The notes: a model not told the origin generated them from the letters alone. A DNA stretch of 27,279 bases from Gammaproteobacteria bacterium (GCA_023228645.1 JALOAT010000053.1:1-27279); one strand, 5' to 3'; counted from the stretch's first letter, positions 14,969 to 22,735 are shown. Numbers and translations are program-made.

Positions 14969-15793
14969 TCAGTAATCCGGGTTGTAGTTTCGGATGATGA
15001 ACCCGCCGGATTTATCGTCGTGTTCCAGCTCCACGAGCTTGCGCGCGGCGGCTTCTTCGAGGAGTTTGCTGAAAGAGCGGAAGCCATAATAGCTTTCGTT
15101 GAATCCCGGCATGCGGCGCTTAAGGGCCTGCTTGACCATGGAACCCCAGATCTTCTCCTCTTCGCCTCGCTCCGAGAACAGCGCCTCGACAGTCTCCATC
15201 ACCAGGTCGAGCGCCTCATGGGCCTTGTCGGTTTCTTCGGGCGCGGCCTTGGCCGCCTTCGCAGCGGTTTTCGGCGTGGGTTTGCGCCGGGTGCGTTTGG
15301 TGGTCTGTTCGGCCTTCGCACGCACCAGGTCATCGTAATAGATGAACTCGTCGCAGTTGGCCACCAGCAGGTCGGACGAGGAGTTCTTCACACCGACGCC
15401 GATCACGGTCTTGTTGTTCTCGCGCAGCTTGCTCACCAGCGGGGAGAAGTCGGAGTCGCCGCTGATGATCACGAAGGTATCTACGTGCGACTTGGTGTAG
15501 CAGAGGTCCAGGGCATCGACCACCATGCGGATGTCGGCGGAGTTCTTGCCGGACTGGCGCACGTGGGGGATCTCGATGAGTTCGAAGGCCGCCTCGTGCA
15601 TGGCTGCCTTGAATTCCTTGTAGCGGTCCCAGTCGCAATAGGCCTTCTTCACCACGATGTTACCCTTGAGCAGCAGGCGTTCGAGCACGCGGCCGATGTC
15701 GAACTGGGCGTACTTGGCGTCACGCACGCCCAGGGCGACGTTCTCGAAGTCGCAGAACACGGCCATGTTGCGGATTTCTGGTTTGGCGTTCAT
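14969..15793 (-). CDS. NYN-domain putative ribonuclease with C-terminal OST-HTH/LOTUS domain
   Basis: A 274-residue protein with an N-terminal NYN domain, a PIN-like metal-dependent nuclease fold. The likely metal-binding acidic residues are all present: D15 in CDFEN, D87 in NSADIR, and D113 and D115 in SGDSDF. A Lys/Ala/Thr-rich linker (about 160-190) leads to a winged-helix OST-HTH/LOTUS domain (about 190-272) with WGSMVKQALKRRMPGFNE and a GFRSFSKLLEEA stretch. LOTUS domains bind RNA, in eukaryotes including germline RNA regulators, and occur with NYN domains in bacterial proteins of unknown targets. RNA cleavage is therefore the best guess, not demonstrated. The neighbours downstream and upstream on the same strand are DUF72 and a HAD-like protein. 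Confidence 0.92.
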   Translation of the reverse strand: MNAKPEIRNMAVFCDFENVALGVRDAKYAQFDIGRVLERLLLKGNIVVKKAYCDWDRYKEFKAAMHEAAFELIEIPHVRQSGKNSADIRMVVDALDLCYTKSHVDTFVIISGDSDFSPLVSKLRENNKTVIGVGVKNSSSDLLVANCDEFIYYDDLVRAKAEQTTKRTRRKPTPKTAAKAAKAAPEETDKAHEALDLVMETVEALFSERGEEEKIWGSMVKQALKRRMPGFNESYYGFRSFSKLLEEAAARKLVELEHDDKSGGFIIRNYNPDY

Positions 15794-15874
15794 TGCGGGT
15801 TCCCGTTAGTTGGGTGGGATGATAGCCCGAGAGGGCGGGCATGGAGGCCATGTCGCATGAGGACGCTCGTTGCT

Positions 15875-15960
15875 GTAGGAGCCGACATCGTCGGCGGAAC
15901 GCGCGGGTTCGGTAGGGCGCGGCGGGTAAAAGGCATTCGCACGGTGTGGGTTCCTACGGC
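15875..15960. repeat. REP/BIME pair (GTAGGAGCC family)
   Basis: The element starts with GTAGGAGCCGACATCGTCGGC (here given without its flank) and ends with the inverted partner GGCATTCGCACGGTGTGGG plus TTCCTAC. It sits between the HAD-like gene's 3' end and the NYN gene. It is the same family as 788-985, 19556-19640 and 19656-19740. Confidence 0.75.
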
Positions 15961-15994
15961 ATTCTCCTCTCCGTTGTTGCCCCTTTGCTTTGCT

Positions 15995-16957
15995 TCAAAA
16001 CAGCCCCAGTTGTTCCGCCACACCGGAAAGCAGCGCGCGGCCGCTGTCCAGGTTGTTGCGCACGCCGCGACAATGGTCGATCCACCATTTGGCGTCGGTC
16101 TGCTGCTGGAGCCACTCGGTGGTGCGATGAATGCTGTGGCATACGTTTTGCCAGTGGTCCGGGTCTTCCTGACGGGCCTGGGCGTCCACCTGGTGCATCC
16201 ATTTTTGCACCTTGTCCAGGGCGTTGAAGGCGTTGATGCGGATGCTTTCCGCCCACTCCACCTGTCGCACGGTCCCTTCGAGCGGCGGCAGGCCGCGCTC
16301 GCGGGCCAGCAGGCGCGCCTCGTCGGACTTCTGCTGGCGCTCCTTGTCCTGCTCCTCGGCTTGGCACACGCGGCACGGCCCGGCCGCCAGCTGCTGGGCG
16401 CGGTCGTCCCAGGTGAAGTCGTCGTCGCCATAGAAGGGGTGCAGCATCACGTGCTCGCAGGCGTGGCGGACCACTTTCAGATCCAGCTGCTCGCGGCTCG
16501 CGCCGTTGCCCTGGTTGGGGGCGATGAGGGTCACCGGAATGTTGCGTTCGGTGCACCAGCGCGCCACCGCGAGGTGCTGGCTCGCCTCGTAGATGCGGCG
16601 GATCTTCGCACCGGGAAACTGCTGCTCGATGATGCCGGCCTTGAGCCGCACGGCGGCGGTGAAGTTCTCGGGCGGGCGCATCCACAGGCCGTCGTAGCCG
16701 ATGTCCCACTGGCGCAGCCATGCGACCGTTTCGGCGCGCACCGCCGCGCTGCGCCCGGTGACGATCATCACCGGCACCCCTGCGGCTCTCGCCTGGTTGA
16801 GGCGGTCGATGAGCGGCAGGTTGGGCATGTCGTCCACGCACGCAGCGAGGAAGCGGTCCCACTGTTTGACGCCTTCATCGTTGTGCAGGAAGTGCAGCCG
16901 GTGCTCGATGAGGGCAATCACACCGTCGAGGCCGCAAATGACGATTTCCTTAGTCAT
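15995..16957 (-). CDS. HAD/PNKP-phosphatase-like protein lacking the nucleophilic aspartate
   Basis: A 320-residue protein. Residues 1-150 have the layout of a HAD-fold phosphatase of the polynucleotide-kinase 3'-phosphatase type: a strand and LDGV at 10-13, VTGRS at 66-70, and K106. Motif I, normally DxDG, reads GLDG: the nucleophile position (9) is glycine, while D11 remains. The motif IV region reads YEAS (123-126) where an acidic pair is expected. Phosphatase chemistry is therefore doubtful. The C-terminal half is helical and polar, with a CxxC (PCRVCQ). It also has a LPPLEGTVRQVEWAESIR stretch that recalls a motif found in several uncharacterised bacterial proteins. Function is unknown; it lies about 200 bases upstream of the NYN nuclease gene on the same strand. 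Confidence 0.7.
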   Translation of the reverse strand: MTKEIVICGLDGVIALIEHRLHFLHNDEGVKQWDRFLAACVDDMPNLPLIDRLNQARAAGVPVMIVTGRSAAVRAETVAWLRQWDIGYDGLWMRPPENFTAAVRLKAGIIEQQFPGAKIRRIYEASQHLAVARWCTERNIPVTLIAPNQGNGASREQLDLKVVRHACEHVMLHPFYGDDDFTWDDRAQQLAAGPCRVCQAEEQDKERQQKSDEARLLARERGLPPLEGTVRQVEWAESIRINAFNALDKVQKWMHQVDAQARQEDPDHWQNVCHSIHRTTEWLQQQTDAKWWIDHCRGVRNNLDSGRALLSGVAEQLGLF

Positions 16958-17139
16958 GGCAAAGGCAGCGCGCCGCTTCCGACCAATGCTTCTTCTCCAG
17001 GGTTCTCAAGTCCCGTAGTCACGTTGGCGCGCAGCGGCTAGGTGACAGCGCGGGCGAAGGAAAACACCAAGCCCAACACACGCAAGCCCCCGGGCGACGC
17101 CTTCCTCTTCCGTGGCCTCCACGGTTAGAACTCTTTCTC

Positions 17140-17880
17140 TCAAGAGACAAGATTCCATAATCCGAGGCCACTGACCACCACGAGTCCTGCGCCAATGGCG
17201 CGCTTGAAGTGCTGGTCGTTGCGCAGGATGGCGTCGTGGGCACGCAGGCCCAGTACGTGGCCGATGGCCGCGACGGGTAGTAGCGCGAGGGCGGTGATGA
17301 GGTGCAGGTCCACGCCCAGGGCGACGAAGGTGCTCATCTTGATGGCCACCAGAATGAACCACAGCACGAACAGGGTGTTGCGCAGCTGATCGCGCGCCAC
17401 GTTGCGCATGTACACGGCCACCATGAGCGGTGCGCCGGTGAGGGACGTCCCGGCGATGTAGCCGCCGAGGACCAGCAGCGCCTTGTCCACCCAATCCTGC
17501 CGGCTCTCGATGGACCGGTTCAGGAACCACATGAAGCCATAGAACAGGGTCACCGAATAGATGAAGACATTCAGCCACAGGGTCGGCAGGCTCACCAACC
17601 CCAGCACGCCGATAATGGCCGGTGGGATGATGAAACGTGCAGATCGGCGCAGATAGCGCCAGTCCACGTTGGCGAGGCGTGTGCGCAGGGTGAGTCCGGA
17701 AAAGAACAGCAGGTGGCTGCCGATGATGGGCAGCCACAGCAGCGGCTGGTTGTCCACAAACAGCAGCAGCGGCAGCCCCAGGGCCGCGCCGCCAAAACCG
17801 AGGCCGGTGCGCACGAAACCGGTCCATACGAACAGCAGGCCGACGACAACGATCTGCAGAAGGCTGAAATCAGGGGGCAT
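17140..17880 (-). CDS. TauE/SafE-family membrane transporter
   Basis: A 246-residue inner-membrane protein of the TauE/SafE family, whose characterised members export sulfite or sulfoacetate-type organosulfur anions or are unassigned. There are about seven to eight hydrophobic segments. The first half has GFVRTGLGFGGAALGLPLLL (about 21-40), a Gly-rich family motif, and the second half has the matching GGYIAGTSLTGAPLMVAVYM repeat (about 160-180). The ATG at 17880 opens directly into the first helix. It is divergent from the LEA14-like lipoprotein gene; downstream, 16958-17139 shows nothing recognisable. The substrate cannot be told from sequence. Confidence 0.88.
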   Translation of the reverse strand: MPPDFSLLQIVVVGLLFVWTGFVRTGLGFGGAALGLPLLLFVDNQPLLWLPIIGSHLLFFSGLTLRTRLANVDWRYLRRSARFIIPPAIIGVLGLVSLPTLWLNVFIYSVTLFYGFMWFLNRSIESRQDWVDKALLVLGGYIAGTSLTGAPLMVAVYMRNVARDQLRNTLFVLWFILVAIKMSTFVALGVDLHLITALALLPVAAIGHVLGLRAHDAILRNDQHFKRAIGAGLVVVSGLGLWNLVS

Positions 17881-18004
17881 GAAAGTCGCTTCGGTATACG
17901 GTAAGTGGCGAGGGGGTGAACGCGGATACGCGGGCAGCTTCTATGTTTCCCTTGTGGGCGGCGGCACGATGCGCCGCTGCTGCCGAATTCTAATGGAGTC
18001 GTTC

Positions 18005-18838
18005 ATGATCTGGCGGAAAGAATTGATGCGCGTCCTGGTGCCGGCGGCATCGTTGGTGCTGGTGGGTGGCTGCGCAGTGATGGAAAAGCAGGTGACGGAA
18101 CCGGAGGTGCGCGTGGCCGACGTGCGCGTGGTGGGCATGTCGCTGGCCGATGCCCAAATCGCCGTGGATCTCGACGTGCAGAATCCCAACGCCTTCGGCC
18201 TGTCCATGGCTGGCCTGAGTTACCGCTTGGCCTTGCAGGACAAGCCGTTGCTGGACGGCACGGTGGATGAGGCGGTTAAGGTGGCGGCCAACGGGACCTC
18301 CCGCGTCACGCTGCCGTTCACGGTGCGTTTCGAGGAGGTGTTCGGCAGCGTGCGCGACCTCGCCGAGGCGAAGTCGCTGGGCTACGAAATCGCCGGCCGG
18401 GCCGACTTCGGACTGGTGAGCCTGCCTTATGCGAAACGCGGCACGTTCCGCCTGCCCGAAATCCCCGAGGTCTCGGTCCGCCGGCTCAAGATTGACAAAC
18501 TCGATCTCGACGGTGTGGAACTGGCGCTCGGCATCGAAGTGATGAATGCCAACGACTTCCCGGTGCGCTTCGAAGACATGGCCTACGAACTGACCATTGC
18601 CGGTTCGCCACTGTTGAAAGGTCACAGTGCGCAAGCCATCTCGGTGGCGCCCAACGGCAGCGCGGTATTGGATCTGGCGCTGTCCCTGGAGTACAGCGAA
18701 CTGGGCGCGCTGGTGCAGAAACTGCGCGGTGCCGGGGCGCTGCCCATCGAATTCCGCAGCCGTGTGACCTCACCCGGCAGGACGGATGAGGTGGTGATCC
18801 CGTATGCGTGGACAGGTGAGGTGCCCTTGCGCCGATAG
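18005..18838 (+). CDS. LEA14/WHy-domain lipoprotein
   Basis: A 277-residue putative lipoprotein of the LEA type 2 (LEA14, WHy) family, related to plant desiccation proteins and found in bacterial envelopes. A short signal sequence (about 8-22) ends in a lipobox VGG-C with C23 as the lipidated residue. Two WHy-type beta domains follow in tandem, about 32-150 and 155-275. Each has a VDLDVQNPNAFGLSM- or GIEVMNANDFPVRF-like strand with the family's N-P/A-N signature. I chose the ATG at 18005, which has GGAG six bases upstream; in-frame ATGs at 17993 and 18026 are alternatives. It is divergent from the TauE/SafE gene and upstream of the YecA-family gene. Confidence 0.88.
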   Translation: MIWRKELMRVLVPAASLVLVGGCAVMEKQVTEPEVRVADVRVVGMSLADAQIAVDLDVQNPNAFGLSMAGLSYRLALQDKPLLDGTVDEAVKVAANGTSRVTLPFTVRFEEVFGSVRDLAEAKSLGYEIAGRADFGLVSLPYAKRGTFRLPEIPEVSVRRLKIDKLDLDGVELALGIEVMNANDFPVRFEDMAYELTIAGSPLLKGHSAQAISVAPNGSAVLDLALSLEYSELGALVQKLRGAGALPIEFRSRVTSPGRTDEVVIPYAWTGEVPLRR

Positions 18839-18923
18839 GTAATGACGGTCTCCCGTTGAGGGCATTGCCCGGCGTTATCCGCTACCATTGGGCGGACATC
18901 GGCCACCACCCACGAGCGAGACA

Positions 18924-19559
18924 ATGACCGAAGTATCCACCTTCACCGAAGCCCAGGCCGATCACCTCAAGGCCTTCCTGTCTGCCCCGGCGCGCCCGGC
19001 GGGCACCCTGCAGTACGAGGAGCTGGCGGGCTTTTTGTTCGCGGTGTCGTCCGTGGCCGAGATGATCCCACCTAACGAATGGCTGCCCATCGTGTTCAAC
19101 GAAGGCGAGGCCGGGTACAAGGACCCGGCGGAAGCCGAGGCGTTTTTCCAGGCGCTCATGGCCTTGCACCAATGGGTCGCCGCCGGCGTGGCGGACCAGA
19201 GCAGCACACTGCCGCCGGGCTGTGTGCCGTCGTCCGACCCCATGGCCAACTTCGGCGCCGAGGCGCCGCTCGGGCGCTGGGCGCGCGGCTTCGTCGCGGG
19301 GCACCAATGGATGGGTGACTGGTGGCCCACCGACCTGCCTCAGGAGCAGGCCGAGGAGCTGAGCGCGTTGCTGGTGATCCTGCCCTTCTTCACCTCACAG
19401 GAGTTCGCCACCAGTTACGCAAAGCACATGGACCCGGGCCGCAGCTTCGAAGAGCTCACCGCCCACGTGCTGGCCATGTACCCGGAGGCCATACGCGCTT
19501 ACGCCGTATTGGGCGAGATGGTCTCGCCCAAGCCGGAGGACGACGAACCGGCGTTGTAG
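18924..19559 (+). CDS. UPF0149 (YecA/YgfB) family protein
   Basis: A 211-residue cytoplasmic protein of the UPF0149 family. The LQYEELAGFLFAVSSVAEMIPPNEWLP (here noted in parts: LAGFLFAV, PPNEWLP) and the FVAGHQWMGDWW motifs are characteristic. The C-terminal SEC-C zinc motif found in YecA is absent, so it is closer in size to the short members. The function of the family is not settled. I chose the ATG at 18924; earlier in-frame codons lie in the likely promoter region. Its stop codon TAG (19557-19559) is formed by the first bases of a GTAGGAGCC repeat, so the repeat begins at the very end of the gene. Confidence 0.88.
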   Translation: MTEVSTFTEAQADHLKAFLSAPARPAGTLQYEELAGFLFAVSSVAEMIPPNEWLPIVFNEGEAGYKDPAEAEAFFQALMALHQWVAAGVADQSSTLPPGCVPSSDPMANFGAEAPLGRWARGFVAGHQWMGDWWPTDLPQEQAEELSALLVILPFFTSQEFATSYAKHMDPGRSFEELTAHVLAMYPEAIRAYAVLGEMVSPKPEDDEPAL

Positions 19560-19640
19560 GAGCCGACACCGTCGGCGAACGCGGGTTGGTTAACCGCCGG
19601 CGGTTGGAAAGGCATTTGTCCACGGTGTGGGCGCCTACGG
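19556..19640. repeat. REP/BIME pair (GTAGGAGCC family), first of a tandem
   Basis: GTAGGAGCCGACACCGTCGG starts at 19556, inside the last codons of the YecA-family gene. The inverted partner, containing GGCATTTGTCCACGGTGTGG and ending CGCCTACGG, closes at 19640. The arms can fold into a cruciform or double hairpin. Confidence 0.8.
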
Positions 19641-19655
19641 GGTTGATGAATCCGT

Positions 19656-19740
19656 TGTAGGCGCCGACACCGTCGGCGAATCCGATCCGATGGCCGCCAC
19701 CGCTTGAAAGGCATTCGCCCACAGTGTGGGCTCCTACGGC
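19656..19740. repeat. REP/BIME pair (GTAGGAGCC family), second of a tandem
   Basis: A second complete pair begins GTAGGCGCCGACACCGTCGG at 19656 and ends with GGCATTCGCCCACAGTGTGG plus GCTCCTAC at about 19739. It differs from its neighbour in the spacer, so the tandem is not a simple recent duplication. Confidence 0.8.
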
Positions 19741-19770
19741 AGTAACCACGCCGTGCCCCGCCAATCGCTG

Positions 19771-19776
19771 TACAAT
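19771..19776 (+). promoter_or_regulatory. Candidate -10 element of deaD
   Basis: TACAAT at 19771-19776, preceded by TG, lies 41 bases upstream of the deaD start. No good -35 element is visible at 16-18 bases, as the REP pair ends there. The rhlE-type leader hairpin is absent from this gene. Confidence 0.35.
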
Positions 19777-19816
19777 CGCCGTCCTTGTTATCCCCGTGTT
19801 TCCTTCCGAGTTCACC

Positions 19817-21640
19817 ATGTCCGAGCCCGTCAACACCTTCTCCCAGTTCGGCCTCGCCGCGCCCATCCTCCAGGCTATCGGCGACATCGGCTACGAGGCG
19901 CCGTCGCCCATCCAGGCGGCCAGCATCCCGCCGTTGCTGGAAGGTCGTGACCTGCTCGGACAGGCGCAGACCGGCACGGGCAAGACTGCGGCCTTCGCAC
20001 TGCCGCTGCTCCATCGCATCGACCTGTCCCAACTGAAGGTGCAGGCCCTGGTGCTCACGCCCACCCGCGAGCTGGCCATTCAGGTGGCCGAGGCCATGCA
20101 GACCTATGCGCGGCACCTGCCGGGCTTTCACATCCTGCCCGTGTACGGCGGCCAGGGCATGGGTGCCCAGCTGCGTCAACTGCACCGCGGCGTGCACGTG
20201 GTGGTGGGCACCCCGGGCCGGGTCATGGATCACCTGCGCCGCGAGACCCTGGTGCTCGACCAACTGCAAGTGCTGGTGCTCGATGAGGCCGACGAGATGC
20301 TCAACATGGGGTTTCTCGAAGACGTGGAATGGATCCTCGGCCACACGCCGCCCCAGCGGCAGATCGCCCTGTTCTCCGCCACTATGCCGCGCGCCATCCA
20401 GCAGGTGGCGCGCCGGCACCTGCGCGAACCGGTAGAGATCAAGATCGCCGCCAAGACCGCCACCGTGGAGACCATCCGCCAGCGCTACTGGCAGGTGAGC
20501 GGTCTGCACAAGCTCGACGCCCTCACACGCATCCTCGAGGTCGAGGACTTCGACGCCATGCTCATCTTCGTGCGCACCAAGACCGAGACGGTGGAGCTGT
20601 CGGAAAAGCTGGAGGCGCGGGGCTACGCCAGCGCAGCGCTGAACGGCGACATCAACCAGATCCAGCGCGAGCAGACCGTGGACAAACTCAAGCGCGGCGC
20701 CATCGACATCATCGTCGCCACCGATGTGGCCGCACGTGGGCTGGACGTGGAGCGCATCAGCCACGTCATCAACTACGACATCCCGTACGACACCGAGGCC
20801 TACGTGCACCGCATCGGCCGCACCGGCCGTGCCGGACGCAAGGGCGAGGCCATCCTGTTCGTGGCGCCGCGCGAGCGCCGCATGCTGCAGGCCATCGAAC
20901 GCGCCACGCGCCAGCCCATCGAGCCCATGGTGCTGCCCACCCGCGAGGCGGTCACCGACAAGCGTATCGCGCGCTTCAAGCAGCTCATCGCCGAAACCCT
21001 TGAGTCGCAGGCCCTCGAACCCCTTGAGCGGCTGGTGGAGGGTTTCCAGGCCGAGAGCGATGTGGGCATGAGTGAAATCGCGGCGGCACTGGCGTACCTG
21101 GTGCAGCGCGAACGGCCGCTGTGGATGGAGGAGCAGGCGGCGCCGGAACGCCGTGAGCGCGCACCGCGCCACGAAGGTGAACGGCCAGCCCGCGAGCGTG
21201 CGCCGCGCCATGAGGACGAGCGCTCGCGCCGCACACCCACCACGCCCGAAGCCGGCATGGTGCGCTACCGCATCGAGGTGGGGCGCAGCCACGGCGTGCT
21301 GCCCAAGCACATCGTGGGCGCCATCGCCAACGAGGCCAACCTGAACAGCCGTAACATCGGCCGCATCGAACTGTACGACGACCACAGCACCGTCGATCTG
21401 CCCGAGGGCCTGCCCGTGCCCACGCTGCAGCACCTGCGCAAGGTGTGGATCATGGGCAGGCAGATCAATCTCGCCCGCGAGGGCGAACACGCACCGGCGC
21501 GCGACGCCGCCTCGCGCAGGCCGCGGGCGCGCAGCGCCGATCACGATGGCGAGAGACGCCCCCAAGCACCGCGGCGCGCCGACACCGGCAAACCGCGTCC
21601 GCGTGCCCCGGGCAAGGCCGGTCCCAAGAAAAAGCGCTGA
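19817..21640 (+). CDS. deaD: DEAD-box ATP-dependent RNA helicase DeaD/CsdA type
   Basis: A 607-residue RNA helicase, close in length to E. coli DeaD (CsdA), which acts in cold-shock ribosome assembly and mRNA turnover. Core motifs: AQTGTGKT at 50-57, PTRELA at 82-87, DEAD at 156-159, SAT at 187-189 and HRIGRTGR before residue 340. After the helicase core and a helical spacer comes a charged stretch with two ERAPRHE repeats (about 450-470). Then comes a DbpA-type RNA-binding domain (about 480-555) with VGRSHGVLPKHIVGAIANEA and IGRIELYDDHSTVDLP, and an Arg/Lys/Pro-rich tail. I chose the ATG at 19817, which starts the family's N-terminus. It is the third DEAD-box helicase in the window and stands alone between repeats. 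Confidence 0.96.
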   Translation: MSEPVNTFSQFGLAAPILQAIGDIGYEAPSPIQAASIPPLLEGRDLLGQAQTGTGKTAAFALPLLHRIDLSQLKVQALVLTPTRELAIQVAEAMQTYARHLPGFHILPVYGGQGMGAQLRQLHRGVHVVVGTPGRVMDHLRRETLVLDQLQVLVLDEADEMLNMGFLEDVEWILGHTPPQRQIALFSATMPRAIQQVARRHLREPVEIKIAAKTATVETIRQRYWQVSGLHKLDALTRILEVEDFDAMLIFVRTKTETVELSEKLEARGYASAALNGDINQIQREQTVDKLKRGAIDIIVATDVAARGLDVERISHVINYDIPYDTEAYVHRIGRTGRAGRKGEAILFVAPRERRMLQAIERATRQPIEPMVLPTREAVTDKRIARFKQLIAETLESQALEPLERLVEGFQAESDVGMSEIAAALAYLVQRERPLWMEEQAAPERRERAPRHEGERPARERAPRHEDERSRRTPTTPEAGMVRYRIEVGRSHGVLPKHIVGAIANEANLNSRNIGRIELYDDHSTVDLPEGLPVPTLQHLRKVWIMGRQINLAREGEHAPARDAASRRPRARSADHDGERRPQAPRRADTGKPRPRAPGKAGPKKKR

Positions 21641-21760
21641 TTCACCGCCGCAGGCGCCGGACCTTCCTGGTGACCTGCGGGTAACGCGCCGCCCCGGTCC
21701 GGCGCGCCATCCCACGCCTGCTTCATCATTACGCGCACGCCGGGTCTTATGTCTTTGGTG

Positions 21761-21786
21761 TGGACCCCGGCTTTCGCCGGGGCGAC
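21761..21786. repeat. Palindromic repeat, inverted copy of the CACCCCGGC family
   Basis: TGGACCCCGGCTTTCGCCGGGGC is the reverse complement of the 7299 unit (a perfect ACCCCGGC-type stem with a TTTC loop). It lies in the 377-base gap between deaD and the rhodanese gene, which otherwise holds only a short tandem repeat. Confidence 0.6.
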
Positions 21787-21814
21787 GGAAAGACGGGACC
21801 CTCGGCAACTGCCA

Positions 21815-21836
21815 TGCTGTGCTGTGCTGTGCTGTG
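21815..21836. repeat. Pentanucleotide tandem repeat (GCTGT)
   Basis: Four consecutive GCTGT units plus a partial fifth run from 21815 to 21836, in non-coding DNA about 180 bases upstream of the rhodanese gene. Such a run is prone to slippage. Confidence 0.85.
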
Positions 21837-22017
21837 CGTACGCGCCGACCGACGCGTGCCGCCCCGGTCTGTCCCCTGAATCTTGGCTATGTTTGAAGAC
21901 GCCCCGACGATTACCGCGGGGGCTTCGAGCCAGGCCGCTTCAACCGCGCGCCGGTGTGAAGTGGTTCGCCTGCAAATAACAACAGCAAAGCAGCACGCCT
22001 TGCCAAAGGAGATCCCC

Positions 22018-22647
22018 ATGAGCAAAAGGACCGTGATCGGCAGTGTCTTCACCTCGTTGTGTCTGCTGTCCAGTGCCGCGTTCGCTGACGGCAATCGCTA
22101 TGACCAGCCGCGGCGCTACCACTCGGAAGTAACGGCCTCCGAGGCTTACCTGCTCACCCACCGGGACCGCGGCAATGCCAGTGGCATGGCGTCAGGCAAC
22201 GCCGTGCTACTGGACGTGCGCAGCATCCCTGAATACGTGGCGGGTCATCCCGAGGGCGCCATCAACGTGCCCTATCCGCGCATTCACGAGACCATCGATC
22301 CGACCCTCAGCGCGGAGGAGAAGGCCACTTTGCTGGTGGAAGCGGTGTTGGCGGCGGTACCCGACAAGGACACGCCCATCCTGGTATTGTGCAAGACCGG
22401 CTCGCGCAGTATCGCCGCCAGCAACCTGCTCGCCGACGCTGGCTATACCCACGTGCGCAACATCTGGGAAGGCTTCGAGGGCCGCACCAAGGTCGATACC
22501 AGCGGCAACGAACTCGACCTCAACAACAACGGTGTGGTGGGCGATGCCGGCGACCTGGACGGCTGGATGAACGGTGCCGGCCTGCCCTACAGCACCAAAC
22601 TCCACCCGCAGCGCATCTACAAGCCGTTGGCTTACCTCTACTACTGA
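22018..22647 (+). CDS. Exported rhodanese-like sulfurtransferase
   Basis: A 209-residue protein with a signal peptide (about 1-23, cleavage near AFA-DG), so it is expected in the periplasm. The rhodanese domain (about 37-155) has LLDVRS at 64-69, EYVAGHPEGAINVPY, and the active-site loop LCKTGSRS with catalytic C125. This loop is consistent with persulfide transfer. The C-terminal part is unusual: D167-x-N-x-N-G followed by D176 and D179 resembles a calcium-binding EF-hand or dockerin-type loop, ending in a DGW and GLPY motif. The ATG at 22018 has a strong AAAGGAGA site. It is followed by a GC hairpin and a lipoprotein gene with its own promoter. The sulfur donor or acceptor is unknown. Confidence 0.9.
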   Translation: MSKRTVIGSVFTSLCLLSSAAFADGNRYDQPRRYHSEVTASEAYLLTHRDRGNASGMASGNAVLLDVRSIPEYVAGHPEGAINVPYPRIHETIDPTLSAEEKATLLVEAVLAAVPDKDTPILVLCKTGSRSIAASNLLADAGYTHVRNIWEGFEGRTKVDTSGNELDLNNNGVVGDAGDLDGWMNGAGLPYSTKLHPQRIYKPLAYLYY

Positions 22648-22658
22648 GCCATCCCGAA

Positions 22659-22678
22659 CGGGAGGCCTCGGCCTCCCG
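22659..22678 (+). terminator. Hairpin after the rhodanese gene
   Basis: A perfect 9-bp stem CGGGAGGCC/GGCCTCCCG with a minimal loop starts 11 bases after the stop codon. It has no clear T-tract, so the call is moderate. Confidence 0.45.
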
Positions 22679-22729
22679 CCTCCTCCCGGCCGGAGTTGCG
22701 CGTTTGGCGCGCGTACGCCTGGTGGCCGC

Positions 22730-22735
22730 TATAAT
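22730..22735 (+). promoter_or_regulatory. Candidate -10 element of the Sel1/SPOR lipoprotein gene
   Basis: A perfect consensus TATAAT lies 86 bases upstream of the start codon in an otherwise GC-rich stretch. A poor -35 (TTGGCG at 22704) is spaced 20 bases away. Confidence 0.45.

Noticed and set aside
14963..17041. A 692-codon open frame on the plus strand
   Set aside because: It lies antisense to the NYN-LOTUS and HAD-like genes, both with clear domain motifs; the translation has no recognisable domain and crosses a REP pair. GC-rich DNA commonly gives long antisense frames.
17669..18004. Longer N-terminus for the LEA14-like lipoprotein
   Set aside because: It would run through the divergent TauE/SafE gene; the lipoprotein signal peptide begins only at 18005-18026.
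7299..21786. Repeated palindromic units considered as a CRISPR array
   Set aside because: The copies are dispersed, occur in both orientations and lack regular spacers; no cas gene is present. They are REP-type repeats.
19499..21808. A 769-codon open frame on the minus strand
   Set aside because: It is antisense to deaD and includes the two REP pairs; its composition (His, Gly, Arg, Val rich) is that of a shadow frame.
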